Source of the DNA: Maritimibacter sp. HL-12
GTDB lineage: Bacteria; Pseudomonadota; Alphaproteobacteria; Rhodobacterales; Rhodobacteraceae
Length of the DNA stretch: 64,000 nucleotides
Direction of reading: 5' to 3'
Assembly (NCBI RefSeq): GCF_900177545.1
Contig: NZ_FXBQ01000001.1
Location: forward strand, 2,474,122-2,538,121
Shown here: positions 52,014 through 61,115 of the stretch, piece after piece
How positions within the stretch are numbered: the stretch's first letter is position 1
How the letters are laid out: the number at the start of each line of letters is the position of its first letter
Made by a program: the position numbers and the translations under genes
Notes under the pieces: generated by a model
Database searches by the model: none
The model's input: only the letters and a program-made list of their open reading frames with translations
Told to the model about the DNA's origin: nothing

Positions 52014-52373
52014 ATGCGCTATATTCGCTACGCTTTCCTCGCCGCGCTTGCGGCGGTGCTCGTCACGGTCGCGCTGGCGAACCGTGAAGCGGTGGTCCTG
52101 CGTCTCTTGCCCGAAGAGCTATCCGGCTTCCTCGGCCTGAGCTGGCAGGTTCAACTGCCGTTGTTCATCGTGATCTTCCTCGGCATCGTTGCCGGGATCG
52201 TCATCGGTTTCATCTGGGAATGGCTGCGCGAATACAAGCTGCGCGCCAAGGGCAAACGCGCCGAGCGCGCGGCGGTGCAGCTCTCGAAAGAGGTGCAGAG
52301 TCTCAAGCAGTCTTCTGCCAAACCCGGAGACGACGTGCTGGCGATGCTGGAGGACGGCCCGCGGGCGCGGTGA
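52014..52373 (+). CDS. lapA: LapA-domain inner-membrane protein
   Basis: A 119-residue protein with two N-terminal spans ([22 protein letters not shown] and [20 protein letters not shown]) followed by a basic cytosolic helical tail. This is the LapA fold; E. coli LapA works with LapB in control of lipopolysaccharide synthesis through FtsH. LapB is not in the window. The stop overlaps the trpF start (TGATG). A GGAGG site lies just before the ATG. Confidence 0.88.
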   Translation: MRYIRYAFLAALAAVLVTVALANREAVVLRLLPEELSGFLGLSWQVQLPLFIVIFLGIVAGIVIGFIWEWLREYKLRAKGKRAERAAVQLSKEVQSLKQSSAKPGDDVLAMLEDGPRAR

Positions 52374-53011
52374 TGGACGGGGTTCGTGTCAAGATCTGCG
52401 GGTTGACCCGGCCCGAGCACCTGCGTGCTGCCGTGGCGGCGGGGGCAGGCTATGTCGGCCTCGTGTTCTTTCCGAAATCGCCGCGCAATGTGAGCCTCGA
52501 AGCGGCCGCGGCGCTGGCGCTCGAGGTGCCGCCCGGCGTGGCCAAGGTGGCGCTGGTGGTGGACCCGGACGATGCGCTGCTCGACCAGATCACCGCGCAG
52601 GTGCCGATCGATATGCTCCAGTTGCACGGGGGAGAAAGCCCGGCGCGCGTCGCCGCGATTCGCGCCCGCTATGGCCTGCCGGTGATGAAGGCGGTGGGAA
52701 TCGCCGAGGCGTCCGATCTTGAAAAGCTCGATACCTACCTGCCGGTCGCCGACCAGATCCTCGTTGACGCCAAGCCGCCGAAGGGGGCGGAAGTGCCCGG
52801 TGGCATGGGTGTGCCCTTCGACTGGCGGTTGATCGCCGGGCGACACTGGTCGAAGCCCTGGATGCTTGCGGGCGGGCTGACGGCGCAGAACGTGGGCCTT
52901 GCCGTGAAACTCACGGGCGCGCGACAGGTCGATGTCTCGTCCGGCGTCGAAAGCGCGCCGGGGGTGAAGGATGAAGCCTTGATCCGCGCCTTCCTCGGCG
53001 CGGTCGCATGA
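52373..53011 (+). CDS. trpF: Phosphoribosylanthranilate isomerase
   Basis: Third step of tryptophan synthesis: Amadori rearrangement of phosphoribosylanthranilate to CdRP. 212 residues, single (beta/alpha)8 barrel. The catalytic Cys is in [12 protein letters not shown] at residue 8, the Asp general acid region in [10 protein letters not shown] near 130, and phosphate-binding [13 protein letters not shown] at the end. Starts on the lapA stop; ends on the start of the GNAT gene (ATGA). Confidence 0.95.
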   Translation: MDGVRVKICGLTRPEHLRAAVAAGAGYVGLVFFPKSPRNVSLEAAAALALEVPPGVAKVALVVDPDDALLDQITAQVPIDMLQLHGGESPARVAAIRARYGLPVMKAVGIAEASDLEKLDTYLPVADQILVDAKPPKGAEVPGGMGVPFDWRLIAGRHWSKPWMLAGGLTAQNVGLAVKLTGARQVDVSSGVESAPGVKDEALIRAFLGAVA

Positions 53012-53460
53012 TCCGCTGGCGCGCAGGCCGGCGGCAGGATGTGGCCGCGGTGGTCGCGATGCTGGCCGACGACATGCTCGGGGCGACCCGCGAGCGCGCC
53101 GGGTTGGGGGCCTACCTCGCCGCGTTCGACGCAATGGCGCAAGAGGGCAACAACCACCTGATTGTGGGCGAAAGATCGGGCGAACTGGTTGCCAGCTACC
53201 AGATCACCTTCATTTCGGGCCTGTCTCTTGGCGCGGCCCGGCGGGCGCAAATCGAGGCGGTTCGGGTTGGCCGTGCAGCGCGCGGGCAGGGGGTCGGGGG
53301 CGTGCTCCTGGCCGATGCCGAGACGCGCGCGCGGGCGGCGGGCTGCACGCTTCTGCAACTCACCTCCAACGCCACACGGCAAGACGCATTGAGGTTCTAC
53401 GAGGCGCAGGGCTTCGCGGCCTCCCACGTCGGGTTCAAGAAGGCGCTCGGCCCGGGTTGA
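53008..53460 (+). CDS. GNAT-family N-acetyltransferase
   Basis: A 150-residue acetyltransferase inserted between trpF and trpB. The acetyl-CoA-binding motif A is visible as [19 protein letters not shown] (R/Q-x-x-G-x-G/A), and [17 protein letters not shown] is the C-terminal part of the fold. Acceptor unknown. It overlaps trpF by four bases, so it is co-translated, and trpB follows 116 bases on. Confidence 0.9.
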   Translation: MIRWRAGRRQDVAAVVAMLADDMLGATRERAGLGAYLAAFDAMAQEGNNHLIVGERSGELVASYQITFISGLSLGAARRAQIEAVRVGRAARGQGVGGVLLADAETRARAAGCTLLQLTSNATRQDALRFYEAQGFAASHVGFKKALGPG

Positions 53461-53576
53461 CCGGCTGTTCACCAACTTGCGGCAGGTGACCGGTCGCCGG
53501 GCCCGTGCCCGCGTCCGTGCTTGCCCCGCGCCGCGCCAGCCATTAGACCGAACCCGACCAACCGGGAGCGCAGACC

Positions 53577-54809
53577 ATGGCCGACGATCTTTTCAATTCC
53601 TTCATGACCGGCCCCGACGAGAATGGCCGGTTCGGCGATTTCGGCGGGCGTTTCGTCTCCGAAACGCTGATGCCGCTGATCCTCGATCTTGAAGCGGAAT
53701 ACGAGAAAGCCAAGGACGACGCCGAGTTCTGGGCCGAGATGGACGATCTGTGGACGCATTACGTCGGCCGCCCCAGCCCGCTCTATTTTGCTCAGCGCCT
53801 CACCGAGCACCTTGGCGGTGCCAAGGTCTACCTCAAACGTGACGAGCTCAATCACACCGGCGCGCACAAGATCAACAACGTGCTGGGCCAGATCATTCTC
53901 GCCCGCCGCATGGGCAAGACCCGGATCATCGCCGAAACCGGGGCGGGCCAGCACGGCGTGGCCACCGCGACGGTCTGCGCCAAGTTCGGCCTGCAATGCA
54001 TCGTCTACATGGGCGCGCATGACGTCGAGCGGCAGGCCCCCAACGTCTTTCGCATGAAGTTGCTCGGGGCCGAGGTGGTGCCCGTGACCTCCGGGCGCGG
54101 CACGCTCAAGGACGCGATGAACGACGCGCTGCGCGACTGGGTGACCAACGTGCGCGATACCTTCTACTGCATCGGCACGGTGGCGGGGCCGCACCCCTAC
54201 CCGGCGATGGTGCGCGATTTCCAGTCGATCATCGGCAAGGAAGCCAAGGAGCAGATCCTGAAGGCCGAGGGCCGGCTGCCCGATACGCTCATCGCGGCGA
54301 TCGGTGGCGGTTCGAACGCGATGGGGCTGTTCTACCCGTTTCTTGATGACAAGGACGTGGCGATCATCGGCGTCGAGGCCGGCGGCAAGGGTGTGACCGA
54401 GAAGATGGAGCATTGCGCGAGCCTCACCGGGGGACGCCCCGGCGTGTTGCACGGCAACCGCACTTACCTGCTTCAGGACGACGACGGCCAGATCCTCGAA
54501 GGCTACTCGATCTCGGCAGGGCTCGATTATCCCGGCATCGGGCCCGAGCATTCCTGGCTGCACGATATCGGCCGGGCCGAATACGTCGCGATCACCGATG
54601 CCGAGGCGCTGGAGGCGTTCAAGCTCCTGTGCAGCACCGAGGGGATCATCCCCGCGCTGGAACCTTCGCACGCGATGGCGCACGTCATCAAGATCGCCCC
54701 CGATCTGCCAAAGGATCACATCATCGTGGCCAATCTCTGCGGTCGCGGCGACAAGGACATCTTCACCGTTGCCAAGGCGCTCGGTACGGATATGTCCGGG
54801 CTGGTCTGA
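53577..54809 (+). CDS. trpB: Tryptophan synthase beta chain
   Basis: Condenses indole with serine to tryptophan; PLP-dependent. 410 residues. The PLP lysine lies in [15 protein letters not shown] near residue 96, the phosphate loop in [15 protein letters not shown] near 240, and [18 protein letters not shown] and [15 protein letters not shown] are typical of TrpB1. The trpA partner is outside the window. ATG 53577 follows a GGGAGCG site. The malQ stop is nine bases beyond its end on the other strand, with no terminator visible between. Confidence 0.97.
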   Translation: MADDLFNSFMTGPDENGRFGDFGGRFVSETLMPLILDLEAEYEKAKDDAEFWAEMDDLWTHYVGRPSPLYFAQRLTEHLGGAKVYLKRDELNHTGAHKINNVLGQIILARRMGKTRIIAETGAGQHGVATATVCAKFGLQCIVYMGAHDVERQAPNVFRMKLLGAEVVPVTSGRGTLKDAMNDALRDWVTNVRDTFYCIGTVAGPHPYPAMVRDFQSIIGKEAKEQILKAEGRLPDTLIAAIGGGSNAMGLFYPFLDDKDVAIIGVEAGGKGVTEKMEHCASLTGGRPGVLHGNRTYLLQDDDGQILEGYSISAGLDYPGIGPEHSWLHDIGRAEYVAITDAEALEAFKLLCSTEGIIPALEPSHAMAHVIKIAPDLPKDHIIVANLCGRGDKDIFTVAKALGTDMSGLV

Positions 54810-54818
54810 GCGGACGGC

Positions 54819-56630
54819 TCAGCGCCGCGGTCGCAGCGCGCGCATCAGGGTGGTGATCTCGCGGAAAACCGGGTCTTGCCCGATATCCTCGATCCGCACC
54901 GGCGCGCGGCGCTGCCAGTTGGGGTGCTGGTCGAGTGTGCCGGGCACGTTGGTTTGCGTCTCCGGGCCGACGAGATCGGCCAGCCGCACTCCGGCGAGCC
55001 GGGAAGGCGTTTGTGCGAGGAAGCGATGGGCGGCGGCGAGCACGCGCGGCGGCAGCTCGGCAGCCTCCCAGTCGCGGGCACCTTCGGGAAGCTGGCCCCC
55101 GTCAATGAAGGCATTCACCAGCGCCTGCCGCTCTTCGCCGCGCTTGGCGTCCTGCTCGGCGGCGTAATCGGGCGAGATCAGCCCGAAAATGCGCCGCGCG
55201 TCGATATCTTCCCCGCGCCACCAGCCTTTGAGCGTGGGCAGGTCGTGGGTCGAGAGGCAGGCGAGCGCCATTTCCGGCCAGGCCGCGGCGCGGATGAACA
55301 GCCCCCATTCCTGCTCGAAGTAGAGGATGCGATAGGCGAGGATATTGGCCCTGTGCATCGCCTCTCGAAAGCCCGGCGGCACGTAGCCGAGATCTTCCCC
55401 GATCATCACCGAGCCGTGGCTGCGGCTTTCCTCGGCCACCACCCGCAGCATGTCGGCGAAAGGATAGGCCATGTGCGTGCCGGCGCTGGCGGGCGCGCCT
55501 TCGGGAATCAGGAAAAGCTGGCGCAGAACCATGGCGTGGTCGATCCTGAGCGCGCCGGCGTGATCGAGCTGGGCCTTGATCAGCGCGCGCAGCGAGGCGT
55601 AATCCTCGGCTGCGAGCGTGGTGGGCGACAGGGCGGCAAGATCCCACATCTGGCCGTCTTGCGAAAACACGTCCGGCGGCGCGCCGACGACGACGCCGGG
55701 CAGGGCGAGCCCGGGCGTGCTCCAGGTGGCCGAGCCGTCGAGCGCCTCACCGACGGCGAGATCAAGGTAGAGCCCGATCCGCATCCCCGCTTCCTTCGCG
55801 ATCCGCTGCGCGGCGGCGAGTTGGCGGTGGGCGATCCATTGCAGCCAGAGGTGAAAGCGCACGTCGCGGGCGTGGTGCTGCGCGAAAGCGGCCACCTCGG
55901 GGCTTTCGGGGTTTCGGAATGCCTCGGGCCATGTCCGCCATCCCGCCTCGAAACCCTGCGCCACCATCTCGAACGAAAGCGCCTCGAACAGCGCGTGGCG
56001 GGCAAGAGCCTCGCCGCCCTCGGCACAGTAGGCGTCGAAATCGGTTTCGGGATGGTCGGGGCCAAAAGGGCTTTCGGCAAACACCGCGCGCAGGCCCTTG
56101 AGCTTCAGCGTCGCAACGGCCAGGTAGTCGATCAGCACGGCCGCTTCGACGCGCGCGCGCGCCGCCTCATCGCGAGGCGCCGCGCCCGGCAGCGCATCCA
56201 TCGCGATGTAGAGCGGGTTGAGGAAACGCCGGTTCGAGGGCATGAACGGGCTGCGCCGGTCGGGGGCGGCAAGAAAGAGCGCGTGCACCGGGTTGATTCC
56301 GAGAAAATCCGCCCCCGCCTCGGCGGCGATGCGGGCGAGCCGGGCAAGGTCGCTGAAATCGCCGATGCCCCAGGAGGCCTCCGAGCGGAGTTCGTAGAGC
56401 TGGCAGAACAGCCCCCAAGTTGGCGCGTGAGTGAGCCAGTCGGGCAGGGCGCAACGCGCGTCGGGCTGGCGGTGAAAATCCGGCACCCCGGCGGCATCCG
56501 GGGGCGCGGCCTCGGTCACCCCGATCGCTGCCAGCAAGGCGCGCTTGGTGTCATCGGGCACCTCGCGCTCGCCGTAATGCGTGGTGATCCCGGCGGCCCA
56601 ACACAGGGCGTTCAATGTGTCGCGGTCCAT
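54819..56630 (-). CDS. malQ: 4-alpha-glucanotransferase (amylomaltase)
   Basis: Transfers alpha-1,4-glucan segments, GH77. 603 residues. Catalytic nucleophile Asp is in LRIDHAMVLRQLF near residue 365, the acid in VMIGEDLGYVP near 415, and the transition-state Asp in CLSTHDLPTLKGWW near 470; the N-terminal ASWGIGDFSDLARLA is also typical. ATG 56630 has a GGAGA site. No glycogen-pathway genes are in the window, so its donor (maltodextrin or glycogen) is inferred from the family. Confidence 0.94.
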   Translation of the reverse strand: MDRDTLNALCWAAGITTHYGEREVPDDTKRALLAAIGVTEAAPPDAAGVPDFHRQPDARCALPDWLTHAPTWGLFCQLYELRSEASWGIGDFSDLARLARIAAEAGADFLGINPVHALFLAAPDRRSPFMPSNRRFLNPLYIAMDALPGAAPRDEAARARVEAAVLIDYLAVATLKLKGLRAVFAESPFGPDHPETDFDAYCAEGGEALARHALFEALSFEMVAQGFEAGWRTWPEAFRNPESPEVAAFAQHHARDVRFHLWLQWIAHRQLAAAQRIAKEAGMRIGLYLDLAVGEALDGSATWSTPGLALPGVVVGAPPDVFSQDGQMWDLAALSPTTLAAEDYASLRALIKAQLDHAGALRIDHAMVLRQLFLIPEGAPASAGTHMAYPFADMLRVVAEESRSHGSVMIGEDLGYVPPGFREAMHRANILAYRILYFEQEWGLFIRAAAWPEMALACLSTHDLPTLKGWWRGEDIDARRIFGLISPDYAAEQDAKRGEERQALVNAFIDGGQLPEGARDWEAAELPPRVLAAAHRFLAQTPSRLAGVRLADLVGPETQTNVPGTLDQHPNWQRRAPVRIEDIGQDPVFREITTLMRALRPRR

Positions 56631-56705
56631 CGGGAAATCTCCAGAACTGGCATCTGCCTGCCCCGATAGGCGAGACAAGGAGCGATGTGAAGCGGCATTC
56701 GCCTT

Positions 56706-57080
56706 TCAGAGCGCGTATTGCTGAAGCACGTCGAGCGGCACCACTTCGAGTGCGCGGATATGGGTGGCCTCGAGCCGGACCCGGGGGGCACAGCCCTCGT
56801 CATGGGCCTGCAGGAAGCGCGCGGCAACGACGCACCACTGATCGCCGGGCTTGAGGCCCGGGAAGTCCCACTCCGGGCGGGGCGTGCTGAGATCGTTGCC
56901 GACGTATTTCTGGAACGCCAGAAACTCCGCCGTCATCACCGCGCAAACGGTGTGGCGGCCAAGATCGGCATCGCAGGTGTTGCAATGCCCATCGCGAAAG
57001 AAGCCGGTCACGGGATCGTCTGAACAGGCAAGCAGGGTGCCACCAAGCACGTTGAGCGGCCGGTCGGGAACCGGTTTCAT
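56706..57080 (-). CDS. DUF2237 protein
   Basis: A 124-residue protein of unknown function. The DUF2237 pattern is complete: NVLGGTLLACSDDPVTGFFRDGHC near the start with conserved cysteines, HTVCAVMTAEFLAFQKYVGNDLSTP in the middle, and PEWDFPGLKPGDQWCVVAARFLQA near the end. The Cys/His content suggests a metal or redox site (inference). It starts at 57080 within the stop of the serine hydrolase gene (ATGA), so it is the last gene of an overlapping chain. Confidence 0.85.
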   Translation of the reverse strand: MKPVPDRPLNVLGGTLLACSDDPVTGFFRDGHCNTCDADLGRHTVCAVMTAEFLAFQKYVGNDLSTPRPEWDFPGLKPGDQWCVVAARFLQAHDEGCAPRVRLEATHIRALEVVPLDVLQQYAL

Positions 57081-58234
57081 TGCATCTCCTCCACGATTGC
57101 ACGCAAGACTGCGATGTTTTCGCTTTGCACCCCGGGGGCGAGAAAGCCGGTATCGGCGGAATTGACGGCGACGACCACCCCCGCGCCGCGGTCGATCCAG
57201 ATGAACTGGCCGTAGACACCTTGGGCAAAGACCTCGCCAGGACGGCCATCGTTGGGCAGCCACCATTGGTAGCCATAGCGCGGTCGCTCGCCCGGGGCGC
57301 TCTCGGCGGTCATCTCCATCACCCAGTTTTCCGGCACCACCTGATCCTCGCCCCAGCGCCCGCCCTGAAGGATGAGCTGGCCAAACCGGGCGTAATCGCG
57401 GGTGGTGAGGTTGAGCCCGCCGAGCACGAATGCCACGCCCTCGCCGTCGGTGAGGTAATAGGGGGCGGCCTCCAGTCCGAGCGGGGCGAAGAGGTGTTTG
57501 GCCATCAGCTCGGGCACGCTCTGCCCGGTGGCACCGCGCAGCACCATGCCGAGCACGTGGGTGTCGATCGAGACGTACTGGAACGCCGTGCCCGGTTCAC
57601 CCCGACGCTCGGTGAGGCTGGCGGCGAATTCGTCGAGCGAGCCGCCGAGCGCGATCACCCGGCCCATGCGGTTGATGTCGGACCAGTAATCCGCGTAATC
57701 CTCGTCGAAAGCCACGCCCGAGGCCATGTTCAGCACGTTACGGATGCTGGCCCCGTCATAGGCCGACCCGGTCAGCGCGGGGGCGTATTTCGTCACCGGA
57801 TCGTCGAGCGAGGCGATGCTGCCATTTTCCACGAAGATGCCGAAGAGCGCGGCGAGGAAGCTCTTGGCGACCGACCAGCTCACCCGCAGATCGTCGCGCC
57901 CGGTGCCGAGGTAGTAATCCTCGAACACCACCTCGCCGCGCCTCAGCACCACCAGCGCGGTGACGTCGCGCGCCGCGACCCAGGCCTCGATCTCGGGCGT
58001 CAGCGCGGCGGGTCGGGGCGCGCGGCGCAGGGGGTCGGCGGGCAGCGGCGCAAGCGCCATCGGCGCGGTATGAAACATCGTGCCCATGTTCGAGAAATTG
58101 CCGACGATCCTGTTGGGCTCGAACAGCGTGTTGACCGCGAGGAGACGGGCGATCTCCTCGCGCTTGGCCGCGCCCGCCAGCGCCAGCACTGCCACGAGGG
58201 CGGCGAGGGCGATCAGGATCGGGCGCGCGCGCAT
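57077..58234 (-). CDS. Membrane-anchored serine hydrolase of the beta-lactamase/class C fold
   Basis: A 385-residue hydrolase. An N-terminal hydrophobic anchor (about residues 6-22) precedes the periplasmic domain. The SxxK nucleophile motif is SWSVAKSFLAALFG near residue 115, and YxS/N-type FQYVSIDTHVL near 190 takes the second-motif place; the third motif is RYGYQWWLPNDG. Related proteins are esterases or peptidases rather than antibiotic-resistance enzymes. It begins two bases after the CDGSH gene stop and overlaps the DUF2237 start. Confidence 0.88.
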   Translation of the reverse strand: MRARPILIALAALVAVLALAGAAKREEIARLLAVNTLFEPNRIVGNFSNMGTMFHTAPMALAPLPADPLRRAPRPAALTPEIEAWVAARDVTALVVLRRGEVVFEDYYLGTGRDDLRVSWSVAKSFLAALFGIFVENGSIASLDDPVTKYAPALTGSAYDGASIRNVLNMASGVAFDEDYADYWSDINRMGRVIALGGSLDEFAASLTERRGEPGTAFQYVSIDTHVLGMVLRGATGQSVPELMAKHLFAPLGLEAAPYYLTDGEGVAFVLGGLNLTTRDYARFGQLILQGGRWGEDQVVPENWVMEMTAESAPGERPRYGYQWWLPNDGRPGEVFAQGVYGQFIWIDRGAGVVVAVNSADTGFLAPGVQSENIAVLRAIVEEMQ

Positions 58235-58235
58235 G

Positions 58236-58478
58236 TCAGAGCCGGTTGTGCGTGCCGTCGCACATCGGGGCCTTCAGGCTGTGCTTGCAGCCGCAGAAAA
58301 ACACCTTCTTCGAGGCTTCGGCGGTGAATTTGACCGGCGAAAGTCCGGTGCCCTTGTGTGAGCCGTCGCAGAACGGCTGGGTTTTCGAGCGGCCACAGGC
58401 GCACCAGAAATAGGATTTTCCAACCTCCACATCGACGCCGTAGGGCGATTTCTGGGCGATCTCGGGGGTTTCGGTCAT
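58236..58478 (-). CDS. CDGSH iron-sulfur domain protein, two-motif form
   Basis: An 80-residue protein with two CDGSH-type [2Fe-2S] sites: CACGRSKTQPFCDGSHKGTG and CGCKHSLKAPMCDGTHNRL, each with the C-x-C-x9-10-C-x3-H ligand set. It opens MTETPEIAQKSPYGVDVEVG. Bacterial members are small electron-transfer or redox-sensing proteins. It overlaps the DUF2332 gene by four bases and precedes the serine hydrolase gene by one base. Confidence 0.93.
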   Translation of the reverse strand: MTETPEIAQKSPYGVDVEVGKSYFWCACGRSKTQPFCDGSHKGTGLSPVKFTAEASKKVFFCGCKHSLKAPMCDGTHNRL

Positions 58479-59563
58479 GTGGTCGTCCTCGTTGCCATGG
58501 GTTTGTGCAAGGTATTACGGTGCGGATCGGCGGGCGGTTTCCAATCAACCCAACGACCATGAAAATCGACCCGGCCGAGCTTGTGGGTGCGCCCGCCGGG
58601 CCAGACCGTGAGCTCGATCGGCGCGCCTTCGCCCTTGCGCGCATCGCCTTCCATCGAAAGCCGGGCGAGGGGGGCGTCGCGGGTGGCGCGGCGGCCGGCC
58701 TCTTCGAAGGCGTCAAGACAGGTGTTGCAGGTGTCGTCGGAAAAGTACTGCCAGGCCACGGTATGGCTGACGAGGTGGATCGCGCCGGGCTGTGCCGTCG
58801 CGAGCCGCCGGGTGAGCCAACTGCCGGCATCGGACCGGTCGACGGGGGCTTCGGCGATCTCGATGGCAGCGCGGGTGCGCTCGATCCGCCAAGGTTGGTC
58901 GGGCCAGAGATAGGACGTCAGCCGCAGGGCATCGCCCGGGTCGTGCGGGTCGAGCGGGGCGATATCCACCCCGCGCCGATCGATCACCTCGATCTCGGCT
59001 TCGGACAGGCAGGGGCCGCGCCACTCGGGATCGAGCCGCACGCCGGAGGTGCGCGGCCCGAAGATGCCACAGGCCAGATCGAGGCGGAAACGGTCCCACA
59101 TCAGGTTGAGTCCGGCCGATGCGCCCAGTTCGGAGGCGACGAAGCGCGAGAGGCCGAACCGGCTGGCCAGCCAGTGCGCGGCGGCGATCATCACCGCGGC
59201 GCGGCGCACCTCGTTGGTTTGCGGCGGCAAATCGAGCCAGCGCATCAGGGTTTCTGGGTGACGAGCCATTGCCGTTTCGATCGCGGCGGCGAGGGTGGCA
59301 TCGTCCGGGCGCGGGTTCGGCGGGTAGCAGGCGGCAAGTTCGGGGCAATCGCCCGTGAGCACCAGCGCGTGCAGTCCGCCGAGAAAGCGCAAGGGCAACG
59401 ACGCGCCACGGTTGCCGATATCGCCCTGCCAGCCGCGCATCCGGTCAACCACCGGGTTGCCGGGGGCAAGACGTGCGGCGGTGAGGGTCAGCACCCGCGC
59501 GGTGAAGGGAGAGCCGAGCGCCCGGTTGGAGCGGGCCTGGTCGAGAAAGGCGTCTTCGAGCAT
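58475..59563 (-). CDS. DUF2332 family protein
   Basis: A 362-residue cytoplasmic protein of unknown function. It carries HWLASRFGLSRFVASELGASAGLNLMWDRF near residue 135 and VSHTVAWQYFSDDTCNTCLDAFEEAG near 280, both typical of DUF2332, which has a SAM-methyltransferase-like fold in structural surveys (recalled, not verified). ATG 59563 shares bases with the pth stop; TTG 59566 is alternative. Its own stop overlaps the CDGSH start by four bases. Confidence 0.85.
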   Translation of the reverse strand: MLEDAFLDQARSNRALGSPFTARVLTLTAARLAPGNPVVDRMRGWQGDIGNRGASLPLRFLGGLHALVLTGDCPELAACYPPNPRPDDATLAAAIETAMARHPETLMRWLDLPPQTNEVRRAAVMIAAAHWLASRFGLSRFVASELGASAGLNLMWDRFRLDLACGIFGPRTSGVRLDPEWRGPCLSEAEIEVIDRRGVDIAPLDPHDPGDALRLTSYLWPDQPWRIERTRAAIEIAEAPVDRSDAGSWLTRRLATAQPGAIHLVSHTVAWQYFSDDTCNTCLDAFEEAGRRATRDAPLARLSMEGDARKGEGAPIELTVWPGGRTHKLGRVDFHGRWVDWKPPADPHRNTLHKPMATRTTT

Positions 59564-60237
59564 CAACGGAACTTGTCCACCAGTTTCTGAAGGGGAGAGC
59601 GGGTATCCTGGCGCGCAGGCGCGGGCTCCGGGGCCCTGGGCGCGGGCGGCGGTTTCGCGGCGGCCTTGCCCGGGGTGGTGCGCAGGGCCACGGCGTTGGA
59701 AAACTTCGCACCATCGCCCTCGGCCAGGTGCACCGCCCCGTCGGAGATGCCGCGCATCAGATCGTCGAGCCAGTCGGCATCGGCCTTGGCGAAATCGGTC
59801 AGCACGAAATGCGCCACGCGGTCCTTGTGGCCGGGGTGGCCGATCCCGAGCCGCACCCGGGCGTAATCGGGGCCGATGTGGCCGTGGATCGAGCGCAGAC
59901 CGTTGTGCCCGGCGTGCCCGCCGCCCTGCTTGAGCCTGAGCTTGCCGGGCGCGAGATCAAGCTCGTCGTGAAACACCGTCACGTCGCCCGGCTCGAGCTT
60001 GAAGAACCGCATCGCCTCGCCCACCGATTGTCCCGAGAGGTTCATGAAGGTTTCGGGCTTGAGCAGCACCACGCGTTCGCGCCCGAGCCGCCCCTCGCTG
60101 AGTTGGCCCTGGAACTTCGCCCGCCACGGCGCGAACCCGTGATCCTCGGCGATCCGGTCAACGGCCATGAAGCCGATGTTGTGCCGGTTGCGCGCATATT
60201 TCGCGCCCGGATTGCCGAGACCGACAAAGAGTTTCAT
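59563..60237 (-). CDS. pth: Peptidyl-tRNA hydrolase
   Basis: Releases peptides from peptidyl-tRNAs that drop off the ribosome. 224 residues. Catalytic set is visible: [19 protein letters not shown] with Asn at residue 8-10 and His20, and [16 protein letters not shown] with the catalytic Asp near 92. The C-terminal tail beyond about residue 190 is Pro/Ala-rich and longer than usual. It heads a minus-strand chain of four further genes linked by overlaps. Confidence 0.95.
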   Translation of the reverse strand: MKLFVGLGNPGAKYARNRHNIGFMAVDRIAEDHGFAPWRAKFQGQLSEGRLGRERVVLLKPETFMNLSGQSVGEAMRFFKLEPGDVTVFHDELDLAPGKLRLKQGGGHAGHNGLRSIHGHIGPDYARVRLGIGHPGHKDRVAHFVLTDFAKADADWLDDLMRGISDGAVHLAEGDGAKFSNAVALRTTPGKAAAKPPPAPRAPEPAPARQDTRSPLQKLVDKFR

Positions 60238-60341
60238 GGCCCCTCCGGCTGGACTTTCGCACCCCGCACCCTAAGGTCGGGCAGGGACAAACTAGGCGAG
60301 CCCGAAGGGAATGCCAAGGCGACGGGTAAAGGGCGGATGGA

Positions 60342-61040
60342 ATGGCGCGTTACGAGGTGCACGGGGTCAAGCTCAGGGTGCCGGGCAAGGCGATGAACGC
60401 CGGGCTCAGGCAGGCTCTGGAGAACGGAAATTACGAGTGGAACGAACGGCTTGCCCTCACCCGTCACGTAACGCCCGAGGACCGGGTGCTCGATATCGGC
60501 GCGGGCGTGGGTTTCATCTCGTCGATTGCGGCGCAGGCGGTTGGCGGCGCGCAGGTGGTTTCGGTCGAGGCGTCGCCGCTGTTGCAGGAGGTTCTGCGCA
60601 GCAACCTCGACGATAACGGCGCACAGGCCGCGCGTCTGGTGCACGCCGCCGTGGTGCCCGACAGCCACGACGGCGAGACCGTCACCTTCGCCGTCACCGG
60701 CGCATTCTGGGCCTCGGCGCTCGCCGGGCACGAAACCGGCAAGGCAGAGATCGTCACGGTTCCGGCGGTCAAGCTCTCGGCGTTGCTGGAAGCGCACCAG
60801 CCGACGATCGTGGTGATGGATGTGGAGGGTGCGGAGGTCGAGTTTTGCGAGCAGGATTGGCCCGCCTGCGTGCGGCTCCTGATCCTCGAGATCCACACCT
60901 CGAAATATCCGCCCGCCGTGGTCAAGCGGATCTTCGACGGGTTTTCGGCGCAGGGCTTCACGATCATGCCCTGGGGCACGCGCGGCGAGGTGATCACCCT
61001 GCAACGGGTTTATGACGAGAGCGGGGCTGTGCTGCGCTGA
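60342..61040 (+). CDS. FkbM-family methyltransferase
   Basis: A 232-residue SAM-dependent O-methyltransferase. The SAM-binding VLDIGAGVGFISSIAAQ is near residue 50, VVSVEASPLLQEVLRSNL (acidic loop) follows, and VVMDVEGAEVEFCEQDW is the FkbM signature region near 163. Substrates of this family are varied glycans, lipids and antibiotics. It stands alone, divergent from pth by 104 bases. Confidence 0.9.
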   Translation: MARYEVHGVKLRVPGKAMNAGLRQALENGNYEWNERLALTRHVTPEDRVLDIGAGVGFISSIAAQAVGGAQVVSVEASPLLQEVLRSNLDDNGAQAARLVHAAVVPDSHDGETVTFAVTGAFWASALAGHETGKAEIVTVPAVKLSALLEAHQPTIVVMDVEGAEVEFCEQDWPACVRLLILEIHTSKYPPAVVKRIFDGFSAQGFTIMPWGTRGEVITLQRVYDESGAVLR

Positions 61041-61115
61041 TCCGGCCGCCGGGCAGCACGCCCCTGCGTGCCCACCGGAACGGCACCAGACGACGAGACC
61101 CGGGGCCTTCGCTTG

